A stretch of DNA of 9,573 bases, taken from positions 1-9,573 of the forward strand of contig JAIVIH010000099.1 of NCBI GenBank assembly GCA_020200615.1, written 5' to 3'. Source of the DNA: Actinomycetota bacterium (GTDB taxonomy: Bacteria > Actinomycetota > Acidimicrobiia > Acidimicrobiales > AC-14). The position numbers were made by a program, and so were the translations under genes. The notes under the pieces were generated by a model. It saw nothing but the letters and a program-made list of their open reading frames with translations. It was not told the origin of the DNA and did no database searches. Positions within the stretch are counted from its first letter, which is position 1. Each line of letters starts with the position of its first letter. Positions 1-6,235 of the stretch are shown piece after piece.

Positions 1-1177
1 CCGCCACACCGATCGCAGTTCCGGCGGCATACGCCATGCCGGTGCGGACCGCCGCAGGCAGGATCAGGGCCAGCGCGATGGCGAGGGCGCTCAGCACCGC
101 GAGGCCGGCGAGAACGGCCGCCGCCGACGACGACGCGGCCGCAAGTAGCGATGTCGCTGCGGCGAGCGCGCAGGCCGCGCCCGCGGCCACCAGACCATCG
201 AGGACGGAACGCTTGGTGCTGGGCGCGACCGTCAAGCGGGCGCCAGCCGGGGCCAGGCCCATGACGATGAGAACGACCGCGAGCTGGAACGATGTCGTTC
301 CCTCCCCCAGCCTGAACAAGTCCTCGACCACGCCCGCGACGATCAGCTCCATCAGGGCCGCGCCCGAGAAGAGGGCGACGGCGGCGGGCTTCCACACCCG
401 ATCGCGACTGAGGAAACCGGCGAGGGTGGCGCTCGGGAAGGCCACGAGGGCCAAGCCGAGCGCGATCGTCCACCCCGCCTCGGCAGACAGGCTGACGGCC
501 AGAACCGCGGAGACCTGGGCGAGCACGGCTGCGGCCACTGCCTGGAGGCGCAGCCACCGCGCCGCCGCAGCCGCGAGCCCCGCCGCCATCCCCGTCCCGA
601 GGGACCACCACGCCGCGCCCGACAGACCGGCGGCCACGCCGCCCCGCCGGAGAACCAACCAGTCGACCAGGAACAGGGCGAGGGTCAGGCCGGCCAGGGC
701 CTCAGCCGTCGCCGGGAGCCGTCGCCGCGTCGCGAAGGTCGCTGTCGCGGCGAGCATTGTCGCGCCCAGTAGGAGCCCGGCCCGGCCCGTGTTTCCCAAC
801 CTCCTCCACGCGAAGAGGGCGAAGGTCAGAGCGGCCACCGCGAGGAGCGTCGACCCGAGCCAGAGGAGGACATCCCGCACCACCTCGGGCCGCGATTCGC
901 GGGCCGGAGCGATGGGCCGGGGCACGCCTTCTCGACCGGCTTCTCCGCCGGCGAGCGCCCACAGCAGCGCGGCCTGTTCCCGACGCAGGTCGTCGGACTC
1001 GGCCTGGAGAGCGAGTTGCATCTCGCCGATTTCGTGGAGCCGTCCCACCACGTGCCGCAGCCGCGCCGCGTCCTCACCCCTTTGCGCCAGACCGCACCTC
1101 GGGCAGCGCTCGGCGTCGCCCACCACCCGGTGACAGCGCGGGCACCAGATGACCGGCGCCTCCACGTCGGGGCTCAC
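1..1177 (-). CDS. Zinc-ribbon polytopic membrane protein, C-terminus beyond left edge (partial)
   Basis: An uninterrupted minus-strand frame starts at a GTG (1175-1177) and is still open at the window edge, giving 392 residues. The start is the only GTG/ATG after an in-frame TGA and has GAGG about 5 bases upstream. Residues 12-28 hold a zinc ribbon, CPRC then CPRCG, with cysteines 12, 15, 25 and 28. A charged, probably helical segment follows (about 33-75), then a linker. From residue ~103 onward come roughly nine or ten hydrophobic segments rich in Ala, Leu and Val. A conserved-looking LPATAEALAGL stretch sits at 154-164. The layout resembles the actinobacterial proteins annotated as 'SCO7613 C-terminal domain-containing membrane protein', related to DUF2157-type proteins. 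The function of that family is unknown to me. The protein would sit in the cytoplasmic membrane with the zinc ribbon probably cytoplasmic. Family assignment is from recollected patterns; the coding call itself is secure. Confidence 0.85.
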   Translation of the reverse strand, partial: MSPDVEAPVIWCPRCHRVVGDAERCPRCGLAQRGEDAARLRHVVGRLHEIGEMQLALQAESDDLRREQAALLWALAGGEAGREGVPRPIAPARESRPEVVRDVLLWLGSTLLAVAALTFALFAWRRLGNTGRAGLLLGATMLAATATFATRRRLPATAEALAGLTLALFLVDWLVLRRGGVAAGLSGAAWWSLGTGMAAGLAAAAARWLRLQAVAAAVLAQVSAVLAVSLSAEAGWTIALGLALVAFPSATLAGFLSRDRVWKPAAVALFSGAALMELIVAGVVEDLFRLGEGTTSFQLAVVLIVMGLAPAGARLTVAPSTKRSVLDGLVAAGAACALAAATSLLAAASSSAAAVLAGLAVLSALAIALALILPAAVRTGMAYAAGTAIGVA

Positions 1178-1396
1178 CCGGGCCTCACGAGGGCGTCGCC
1201 GCGGAGGTCATGACATCGATTGTGAGCGCGTGGGTCAGGGATTCCTATAGGGAACTGCCCTCAGCGGGCCGCGGGTCCCGCCCATCACGGCGGGACGGGC
1301 GGGTCAGAAGGCGGGATGGGCGTAGAGCGCCGGCTGACCGGGACGGCGGCGGAGGGCGCCGGCGGGCTCAGGCGCAATACACTGCGCGGAAACGCC
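1178..1396. promoter_or_regulatory. Divergent intergenic region with GC hairpin
   Basis: This 219-base region separates the divergent zinc-ribbon and HAD genes, so it should carry both promoters. It contains a perfect 8-bp inverted repeat, GTCCCGCC (1275-1282) and GGCGGGAC (1289-1296), with the 6-base loop CATCAC and no T-tract. That fits an operator or leader structure better than a terminator. A near-palindrome TTCCTATAGGGAA lies at 1242-1254. A TACACT at 1378-1383 could be a -10 element for the HAD gene. It would put the transcript start only about 6 bases before the GTG at 1397, giving an almost leaderless message, but no good -35 is visible. The promoter assignments are speculative. Confidence 0.35.
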
Positions 1397-2035
1397 GTGA
1401 CCGACCACATCGAAAACGTCTTGTTCGACCTGGGCGGCGTCCTGACGTCCGACCCGTGGGAGTCTTTCCTTCTCACACCCAGCCGAGGGGTCGCGGATCG
1501 GCTCGGCTTGGACCACAGACGGGTTGAAGCGGCAGGCCGTGCCTTGTGGGCGGAGTATTGCGTCCGAGAATCAGCAGAGGACGAATATTGGCGGGACCTG
1601 GAAACGCGACTAGGAGTTTCGATCCCAACAACTCTGCGACTCGAGATTGAGTCCACCCTCTTGATTGTGAACCCATGGGCGTCGGAGATCTTGACCACGC
1701 TCTACAACTCGGCATTCCGGATCGGCGTCGTGTCGGACAACACGTCCTTCTGGTTCCCCATGCAAAAGGACCTTCTGAGTCTGGACAAGTTTGTCGGCCC
1801 AGACGCCACTTTTCTCTCTTTCCGCTGTGGTGTGCGCAAGAACGCGAGCCAGGGTGGACTTTTTGCAATTGCTGCCTCTCGAGTGGATCCTCGCAAGACG
1901 CTCATCGTGGAGGACCGAGATCACAACATCGGGCGGGCGAAGGAATACGGTTTCTGGACAGTTGAGTGCACCCTCGAGACGGAGCTGAGCGAGTTCGTCG
2001 CTCAGCTGGCTCGCCTCCCGACAAGAGAGCCCTGA
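1397..2035 (+). CDS. HAD-superfamily hydrolase, YihX-like
   Basis: This is a 212-residue haloacid dehalogenase-type hydrolase, probably a cytoplasmic phosphatase acting on a small phosphorylated metabolite; the substrate cannot be read from sequence. All four HAD motifs are present: motif I LFDLGGVL with nucleophile Asp11, motif II VVSDN with Ser113, motif III GVRKNAS with Lys148, and motif IV VEDRDHNIGRAKEYG with Asp173/Asp175. The residue two after the nucleophile is Gly, not Asp, as in E. coli YihX (DLGN), which is active. The helical cap lies between motifs I and II (about 20-95). I chose the GTG at 1397 because motif I then sits at the usual distance from the N-terminus. An in-frame ATG at 1316 would add 27 Arg/Gly-rich residues with no family counterpart. 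Thirty of the first 95 codons end in A or T, clearly more than in the right-hand operon, which suggests separate acquisition. The next gene lies 49 bases downstream and is probably co-transcribed. Confidence 0.85.
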   Translation: MTDHIENVLFDLGGVLTSDPWESFLLTPSRGVADRLGLDHRRVEAAGRALWAEYCVRESAEDEYWRDLETRLGVSIPTTLRLEIESTLLIVNPWASEILTTLYNSAFRIGVVSDNTSFWFPMQKDLLSLDKFVGPDATFLSFRCGVRKNASQGGLFAIAASRVDPRKTLIVEDRDHNIGRAKEYGFWTVECTLETELSEFVAQLARLPTREP

Positions 2036-2084
2036 CCTGGAAGGAGCACACACCGAGGAAGAGCCCACCCAACCAGGGCTCGCA

Positions 2085-2645
2085 TTGCAGGCCATGCTCG
2101 CCGAGTACCAGAGCCTCCGTCAGGAGAGCCTGCAGGCCATCACCAACCGGATCAGCGTCGTCAACTTCACCTTTGGCGCGATGTCTGTGATTCTGGCTGG
2201 ACTTCTGACCCGGAAGGTGTCCGACCTCCTCGGAGGACTGATTGCGGTCCTCATCGCGCCGCAGGTGGCCAAGGCGGGGCTGTTGATCTGGCTTGGGGAG
2301 TACAACCGCTCACAGCGCGCCGGCCGGTGGATCGCCGGGTTGGAATCCCGCATCAACTTGTTGGTCGCCGATAGCTCCATGGGCTGGGAACAGGGACTCG
2401 CTACAGGTGATACGCACATGTCCTATCCGTACAGAGCCAACGTGTTCATAACCGCCGGCTTGGGTTATGCGAGCGAAGGGTTGGGCGTGTACCTGCTGGC
2501 GCTTCAAATGAGGTCGCTGAGCAACGGGGCACTGGCTCTGGTCGTCGTGCTCCTCGCCGCTGCGATCGTCGCCCTCGAGGGTGGCTTCTTGTGGTACTTC
2601 TCCCGGCGGTGGCGTACTGCCGTCAGCGGGGAGGCCGAATCCTGA
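2085..2645 (+). CDS. Small four-helix membrane protein of unknown function
   Basis: This encodes 186 residues starting at TTG 2085, which has AGGG six bases upstream. The in-frame ATG at 2094 has only a badly spaced CAGG, so TTG is preferred, with ATG as the alternative (183 residues). The N-terminal ~24 residues are amphipathic and charged (LAEYQSLRQESLQAITNRIS). Hydrophobic segments follow at about 25-42, 48-70, 120-141 and 149-172. A polar loop of nearly 50 residues (73-119) separates helices 2 and 3, and the tail is basic (SRRWR). Both termini are predicted on the same side, probably the cytoplasm. The 'EYQ.LR.E..Q.I..R' opening recalls small uncharacterised membrane proteins in actinobacteria and cyanobacteria, but I cannot name the family. 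It lies 49 bases after the HAD gene on the same strand, so the two are likely one transcription unit. Like that gene, it uses more A/T-ending codons than its neighbours. Confidence 0.7.
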   Translation: MQAMLAEYQSLRQESLQAITNRISVVNFTFGAMSVILAGLLTRKVSDLLGGLIAVLIAPQVAKAGLLIWLGEYNRSQRAGRWIAGLESRINLLVADSSMGWEQGLATGDTHMSYPYRANVFITAGLGYASEGLGVYLLALQMRSLSNGALALVVVLLAAAIVALEGGFLWYFSRRWRTAVSGEAES

Positions 2646-2663
2646 TCACCGAGTGCGCGCCGG

Positions 2664-2888
2664 TCAGGAGCCCATGTTCGGCGGCAGCGGGTCGTAGAGC
2701 ACGCCGTGAGGACGGCCTCCGCCGGGATACGCGTAGTGCGTGACGAATGTGGCCGACGGGTTGTCGATCACGGCCACCCCGGCGTCCCTCCCAGTTCCTT
2801 CCGTTGCCACGAACGTGTACCCGCCGCTGCGGGAGAGCCACTGGTGGCCGGTGGTCGTACCCGGAACCGACACCTGGATGACTTGCAC
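2664..2888 (-). pseudogene. C-terminal fragment of a beta-propeller-like (YVTN/YncE type) protein
   Basis: A 74-codon minus-strand frame ends at a TGA (2664-2666). The translation has the look of the last one or two blades of a seven-bladed propeller: VSVPGTTTGHQWLS, SGGYTFVATEG, GVAVIDNPSATFVTHY, then YPGGGRPHGVLYD near the end. That pattern (strand, 'VID', Pro-Gly-Gly-Gly-Arg-Pro-His-Gly) is known from secreted YVTN-repeat and YncE-like proteins. The rest of the propeller is missing. Upstream the frame stays open but turns into low-quality sequence inside the oppositely oriented PPOX gene, so the similarity stops abruptly near 2888. There is no signal peptide, no ribosome binding site, and one domain is far too short to fold alone. 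I read it as the remnant of a larger exported protein truncated by recombination. It could instead be a chance small ORF, but the composition argues against this. Confidence 0.5.
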
Positions 2889-2893
2889 CGGCC

Positions 2894-3291
2894 ATGAATG
2901 AGACGGCGGAGGACATCGAGGAGCTCCAGGCGCTCCTCGACGCCAGTTATGCCGCGAGCGGGGAGCACCTTCGGGAGGTCATCACCCCTGAGCGGCGGCT
3001 GAGCGCCGAAGGGGTTGCGGCCGGGCTCACGGGGATGCGGCTGCTGGTGCTGGCCACCGTGACCAGGGACGGCCGGCCCATCGCCGGACCCGTGGACGGC
3101 ATCTTCTACCGGGGCCGCTTCTACTTCGGTTCCTCGCCCGAGTCGGTCCGCTTCAAGCACATCGCGGCGCGACCGTGGGTCAGTGCCACCCACCTGCCCG
3201 GCGAGGAACTGTCGGTCACAGTCCACGGACGGGACCCCTCTACGCCCGCATCGATCCTGACCGCATGTTCACCTTCCACATGCCGGCCTAG
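2894..3291 (+). pseudogene. PPOX-family FMN split-barrel protein, internal frameshifting deletion
   Basis: Residues 1-112 from ATG 2894 read as a pyridoxamine-5'-phosphate-oxidase-like protein of actinobacterial type. There is a helical start (ELQALLDASYAASGEHL), TPERRLS, then barrel strands (RLLVLATVTRDGRPIAGPVD, GIFYRGRFYFGS, ARPWVSATH, ELSVTVHG). After HG (codon 112, ending at 3229) the frame runs into nonsense. The expected C-terminus appears in another frame: GPLYARIDPDRMFTFHMPA followed by TAG at 3289-3291. By comparison with the usual ~165-residue family members, about 30-40 residues between these parts are missing. The junction reads GGACGGGAC, where the repeated GGAC is a possible deletion microhomology. 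The original frame would stay open to 4042 but encodes nothing recognisable there. Family members bind FMN, F420 or haem and often detoxify or reduce small molecules; this copy is probably non-functional. A sequencing or assembly error is the alternative. Confidence 0.75.
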
Positions 3292-3310
3292 GCCGCGCTG
3301 GACAGCCCGG

Positions 3311-3931
3311 TCAGGAGGTCCGGGACGCGACACGCCGGGCCGAGCCCAGCGCTCGCCGAATGTGAAGGCTGACCCGCTTATGGGCGCGGTCCCCCTCCGC
3401 CCCTTCGGGCCTCGACGCCACGTCGGCGAAGACGTCGTCGCGGCCGTAGAGGATGACGGTGTCACCCGGGTCGGTGACCGTGTCCTTGCCGGGAATGCCC
3501 ACGTAGTCGTGCACCTCGAGGTCGGTGAAGCGCCGGAGCAGGCGGACTCCGACTCGAGACAGCCGTTGGTCGACCCAGGAGTTCAGCGAAAGGAGGTACA
3601 CCGCGGTGAGGCCGAGGACGAGGAGGACGATGCGGCCTGCGGTCTGGCCCGCGTCCTGGGCCCCGAGGAACCCGCCCAGGAGGCTCGCCACCACCGTGGC
3701 CAGTCCAAGGCTCCCCAGCAGCATCAGGTTCATCACGATCCGGCGCCGGATCGGGTGGTTGACCACCGGCTCCGACTCGCTGGTGGTGAAACCCACTCCC
3801 GTCAGGGCCGACCGGGCTTGGAAGCGGGCGGACTGGCGCGAGAGGCCGGTGACCGTCAGTGCGATCGTCGCTATCCGGGTGATCAGGAGCGAGACCAGGG
3901 CGACCGTCACCAGCAGGATCACGGGAACCAT
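3311..3931 (-). CDS. TrkA-C-like membrane protein, soluble domain apparently shortened
   Basis: The protein has 206 residues. ATG 3931 is preceded by AAGGA eight bases away, a good ribosome binding site. It has three hydrophobic segments (about 2-28, 66-92, 100-117) and a soluble C-terminal part. The loop after helix 1 reads ARFQARSALTGVGFTTSE (38-52), followed by NHPIRRRIVM, both typical of actinobacterial proteins annotated as 'potassium transporter TrkA' or 'TrkA C-terminal domain-containing'. The C-terminal half keeps the end of a TrkA_C-type (RCK-C) ligand-binding domain, DPGDTVILYGR (154-164), followed by ASRPEGAEGDRAHKR. Between DLEVHDYVG (137-145) and this end, about 40-50 residues usually present in the family seem to be absent, in frame. 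It would sit in the cytoplasmic membrane, probably in cation handling; that role is inference. It converges with the PPOX pseudogene, with 19 bases between them. The shortened domain may be non-functional. Confidence 0.75.
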   Translation of the reverse strand: MVPVILLVTVALVSLLITRIATIALTVTGLSRQSARFQARSALTGVGFTTSESEPVVNHPIRRRIVMNLMLLGSLGLATVVASLLGGFLGAQDAGQTAGRIVLLVLGLTAVYLLSLNSWVDQRLSRVGVRLLRRFTDLEVHDYVGIPGKDTVTDPGDTVILYGRDDVFADVASRPEGAEGDRAHKRVSLHIRRALGSARRVASRTS

Positions 3932-3982
3932 GGGGAAATTCCTTCCTCGCCCGACCGCATCCCTACCCCGCGGACGCGAGAA

Positions 3983-4022
3983 AGGGCCGGCACGGCGAGC
4001 GGATGCCCGTCGTGCCGGCCCT
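3983..4022 (-). terminator. Hairpin terminator of the lipoprotein gene
   Basis: A perfect 12-bp inverted repeat, AGGGCCGGCACG (3983-3994) and CGTGCCGGCCCT (4011-4022), can extend by three inner pairs including one G-U. On the minus strand it begins 17 bases after the lipoprotein stop codon (4039-4041) and is followed by the short T-run CCCTTTCTC. This fits an intrinsic terminator for the minus-strand lipoprotein transcript, separating it from the TrkA-C-like gene. The U-tract is weak, as is common in high-GC actinobacteria. Confidence 0.75.
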
Positions 4023-4038
4023 GGTGGGCTACTGGCTG

Positions 4039-5256
4039 CTAGCTACCGCTGCCTGCGGAGGCAACCAGGTGGACGACCCCGAGGGGCAGTCCCTCCTTGA
4101 ACGCGTCCACCTTGAAGGTTGAGTTGAGGGCGGAAGCACCTGCTCCGGTGAGCTTGGCCACGGTCCCGTCGAGGACCACGTCGCTGCCCTCGGTGCTGAC
4201 CTTGACGTTGGTGCCGTCGAGGAAGAGCAGAGGCACGCCCGGCTGGCCACCGGCGGTCGCGGTGAGGATCGAGTTGCCGGGGTCGACCACGAAGTCGGTG
4301 ACTTCGAGCGACGTGCTGCCCTTGCTGAACCTCAGGCCGCTCCCCTGGTGGATGACCGAGCCGGCGATGTAGCCCGGCTGGTAGCTCTTGTCGGAGTGGA
4401 TGGCGGCGAAGCCTCCGGTGATCGGGAAGCCCACCGTCGACGTCTTGGCGTCGAACGTGCCCGACCCGACGGGGGCGACGGCCACACCCAGCGACTGCAA
4501 GGCCCCTGCCGTTCCGGCGTCGAGCTTGACCTCGGTGCTCTTGCCGTCCAAGCGGGAGATGGCCGTGACCTGGTCGGTGCTCGTGTCGTAGGTGGTGGCG
4601 TCACCCTTGGCCACCAACCGCACCACACCCAGAGGCAGACCGGCCTTGAGGGCGTCGACCTTGAACGCCTTGTTCAGAGCACCGGCGGCGGTGTCGGTGA
4701 GCTTGGCGACCGTGCCCTGCAGGACGACGTTGCCGTCCTCCATGCCGACCTGGACGTTGGTGCCGTCGAGGGTCAGGAGCGGGACCTTGGGAGTACCGCC
4801 CACGGTGCCGTAGAGGACCGAGTTGCCGGGGTCAACCACGAAGTCGGACAGCTCCACCTTGGTGGATCCCGCGGTCAGCGTGAACCCGCTACCGGCGTGG
4901 TTGATCGAGCCCAGGATGTAGCCGGGCTGGTGGGTCACGTCGCTGTGGATCTCGGCGTAACCGGCGGTGATGGGGAACGTGATGGTGGAGGTGCCGGCGT
5001 CGAAGGTCGCGGACCCGGCGGGGGCCAGAGCCACCCCGAGGGACTTGAGGGCGCCTGCGGTTCCAGCGTCGAGGGTGACCGACGTTCCCACGCCCGAGAG
5101 GCTGGGAATGGCGGTGACGGTGTTGGCGCCCGACTGGGAGCCGGAGCCTTCTTCGGTCAGGTTGGTGGCTGTGTCGGAGTCACTCCCACAGGCAGCGCCG
5201 CCGAGGGCCAGCGCCCCGGCCAGCACCGTTACGGTGAGCTTTGATTTCAGGTGCAC
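4039..5256 (-). CDS. Secreted lipoprotein with two tandem ~183-residue modules
   Basis: This encodes 405 residues from GTG 5256. An upstream in-frame TTG at 5274 would add six residues but lacks a ribosome binding site, whereas the GTG has AGAGAGAAG just upstream and gives a proper signal peptide. The signal is basic (HLKSK), then hydrophobic (LTVTVLAGALALGG), with lipidation site AAC at Cys23. A Ser/Gly/Asp-rich linker runs to ~45. Two homologous modules follow at about 47-217 and 230-400, matching with a constant offset of 183 residues. Shared landmarks are DAGTAGAL.SLGVA.AP, FPIT, the IHSD...QPGYI.GS..H.GSG segment, DFVVDPGNS, VPLL.LDGTNV, GTVAKLT, ALN..FKVDA and GLPLGVV. The protein is predicted to be anchored on the outer face of the membrane with all-beta modules. 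I do not recognise a characterised family and assign no function. The gene reads in the same direction as the glycosyltransferase operon, about 100 bases downstream, and ends at a hairpin terminator. Confidence 0.85.
   Translation of the reverse strand: MHLKSKLTVTVLAGALALGGAACGSDSDTATNLTEEGSGSQSGANTVTAIPSLSGVGTSVTLDAGTAGALKSLGVALAPAGSATFDAGTSTITFPITAGYAEIHSDVTHQPGYILGSINHAGSGFTLTAGSTKVELSDFVVDPGNSVLYGTVGGTPKVPLLTLDGTNVQVGMEDGNVVLQGTVAKLTDTAAGALNKAFKVDALKAGLPLGVVRLVAKGDATTYDTSTDQVTAISRLDGKSTEVKLDAGTAGALQSLGVAVAPVGSGTFDAKTSTVGFPITGGFAAIHSDKSYQPGYIAGSVIHQGSGLRFSKGSTSLEVTDFVVDPGNSILTATAGGQPGVPLLFLDGTNVKVSTEGSDVVLDGTVAKLTGAGASALNSTFKVDAFKEGLPLGVVHLVASAGSGS
4057..4569 (-). repeat. Module 2 of the tandem duplication in the lipoprotein
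   Basis: Residues 230-400 form the second copy, from VTAISRL to LVAS. The 36 bases between copies encode DATTYDTSTDQ, which resembles the polar linker before the first copy. The module boundary is defined by the matching VTAI start and GLPLGVV..LVA end in both copies. Confidence 0.8.
4606..5118 (-). repeat. Module 1 of the tandem duplication in the lipoprotein
   Basis: Residues 47-217 of the lipoprotein form the first copy, from VTAIPSL to LVAKG. It aligns with the second copy at a constant 183-residue offset. The copies have clearly diverged (for example TFPITAGYAEIHSD against GFPITGGFAAIHSD), so the duplication is not recent. Confidence 0.8.
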
Positions 5257-5357
5257 GGGCTTCTCTCTTTGCAAGTTGGGGGTTGGTATTGCCCGGTCTA
5301 CGAAGCTGAGGCGGGGTCAGGATTTCGAAGGCCCGGGATATCCGCCAACAAGCAGGG

Positions 5358-6233
5358 CTAGTGCTGGGGGCGTTGACGCCTTTCCCGCGACGCTCCCGCC
5401 CGATCGAAGGCCCGCAGGGGGGCGACGGCGTCGATCATCCGGCTGAACGACACCACCTCGCCCAGCAGGTTCAGGACGACCAGCACGGCCAGGGTGACGT
5501 TGCGCACGCCGGGGCCGGCGACGAGAACGACGCCGAGGCCGAGGGCGGCCCCTAGGGGGTTGGCGCCGGAGTCCCCGAGCATCAGGTGCTCACGAAGGTC
5601 GTCGAAAAGGAGACCGGCCGCGGCTCCGGCCAGCACGGCGACGCCGGCCAGAACGGGGTCGGCCCCGCTGGCGACGGCGAGGACACCGAAAGCGACCAGG
5701 CCCCCCTTGATGGCCCTGCCCGGCGCCCGGTCGAAGAGGTTGCCCAGGTTGGCGGCGAGGGCGACGAGGGCGGCGTCGGCCAGGAGCCGGGCCACCCCTC
5801 CCTCGCCGGGACCGGCCGAGACGGGGCTGACCACCACCAGGGCGACCGCCGCCCCGCCCAGCAGCTTGAACAGGCCGGTCGTGACGCGCCCGCCGGCCAG
5901 GGCGAGAACGTGGCCCCGGAAGCCCCGGTACTCGCCCGAGCCGGCGACGTCGTCGATCGTCCCCAGGACGCAGAACCCGCTCACCGCGAGCAGGGTGAGC
6001 AGCCGGGCCAGGGTGATCCCCTCGTCGCCCACGCCCAGGGCGCCGGCCACGGCCCGTCCTCCCTCGACCAGGAAGAGGGCGAGCGGGAATACCAGGCCGG
6101 CGGCGGTCGGCAACTGCTTGCCCCGGTAGTTGGGTCGCAGCAGGGCGGGCTGGGCGAACCAGGGCCGGGCCGCCAGCCACGTCAGCCGGGCGGCCAGGGC
6201 GCCGACGACGAACGCGGTGATCAGCTCGGCCAT
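5358..6233 (-). CDS. MraY/WecA-like polyprenyl-phosphate phosphosugar transferase
   Basis: This is a 291-residue polytopic protein of the GT4-type (MraY/WecA/TagO) superfamily, which joins a sugar-1-phosphate from a UDP-sugar to polyprenyl phosphate at the inner face of the membrane. Visible motifs are NYRGKQLPTAAG (35-46, the counterpart of KPTMGG), GTIDD (91-95, the catalytic-loop aspartates), Lys123, the NLGNLFDRAPGRAIK block (162-176, equivalent to NxxNxxDG) and LMLGDSGANPLG (217-228). About eight to nine hydrophobic segments surround them. At 291 residues it is shorter than typical MraY or WecA (about 320-370). The 'NLFDRAPGR' form and the DRAG near the C-terminus mark a distinct subfamily also seen outside peptidoglycan operons. 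The donor sugar cannot be told. ATG 6233 overlaps the TGA of the upstream fusion gene (TGATG), implying translational coupling. The two products probably act on one lipid-linked glycan. Confidence 0.85.
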   Translation of the reverse strand: MAELITAFVVGALAARLTWLAARPWFAQPALLRPNYRGKQLPTAAGLVFPLALFLVEGGRAVAGALGVGDEGITLARLLTLLAVSGFCVLGTIDDVAGSGEYRGFRGHVLALAGGRVTTGLFKLLGGAAVALVVVSPVSAGPGEGGVARLLADAALVALAANLGNLFDRAPGRAIKGGLVAFGVLAVASGADPVLAGVAVLAGAAAGLLFDDLREHLMLGDSGANPLGAALGLGVVLVAGPGVRNVTLAVLVVLNLLGEVVSFSRMIDAVAPLRAFDRAGASRERRQRPQH

Positions 6234-6235
6234 CA
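6231..6235 (-). promoter_or_regulatory. TGATG stop-start overlap coupling the two envelope genes
   Basis: On the minus strand, the TGA ending the fusion gene (6233-6235) shares one base with the ATG of the MraY/WecA-like gene (6231-6233). Such overlaps normally reflect translational coupling by termination-reinitiation and keep two products in fixed ratio. It also fixes the start codon of the downstream gene. Confidence 0.85.

Noticed and set aside
36..1133. Long plus-strand open frame over the left end (365 codons)
   Set aside because: Its translation is Arg/Ala/Thr/Pro-rich without motifs. The minus strand over the same bases encodes a zinc ribbon and clean membrane helices, so this is an antisense shadow in GC-rich DNA.
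1316..1396. Upstream ATG extension of the HAD gene
   Set aside because: The extra 27 residues are Arg/Gly-rich and put motif I unusually far from the N-terminus. GTG 1397 fits the family better.
3292..4042. Continuation of the PPOX frame to 4042
   Set aside because: After codon 112 the translation is charged, low-complexity and lies antisense to the TrkA-C-like gene. The real C-terminus is found in another frame ending at 3291.
4348..5244. Plus-strand 298-codon frame opposite the lipoprotein
   Set aside because: It is Gly/Val/Asp-rich with no domain, and its repetitiveness mirrors the duplicated lipoprotein modules on the other strand.
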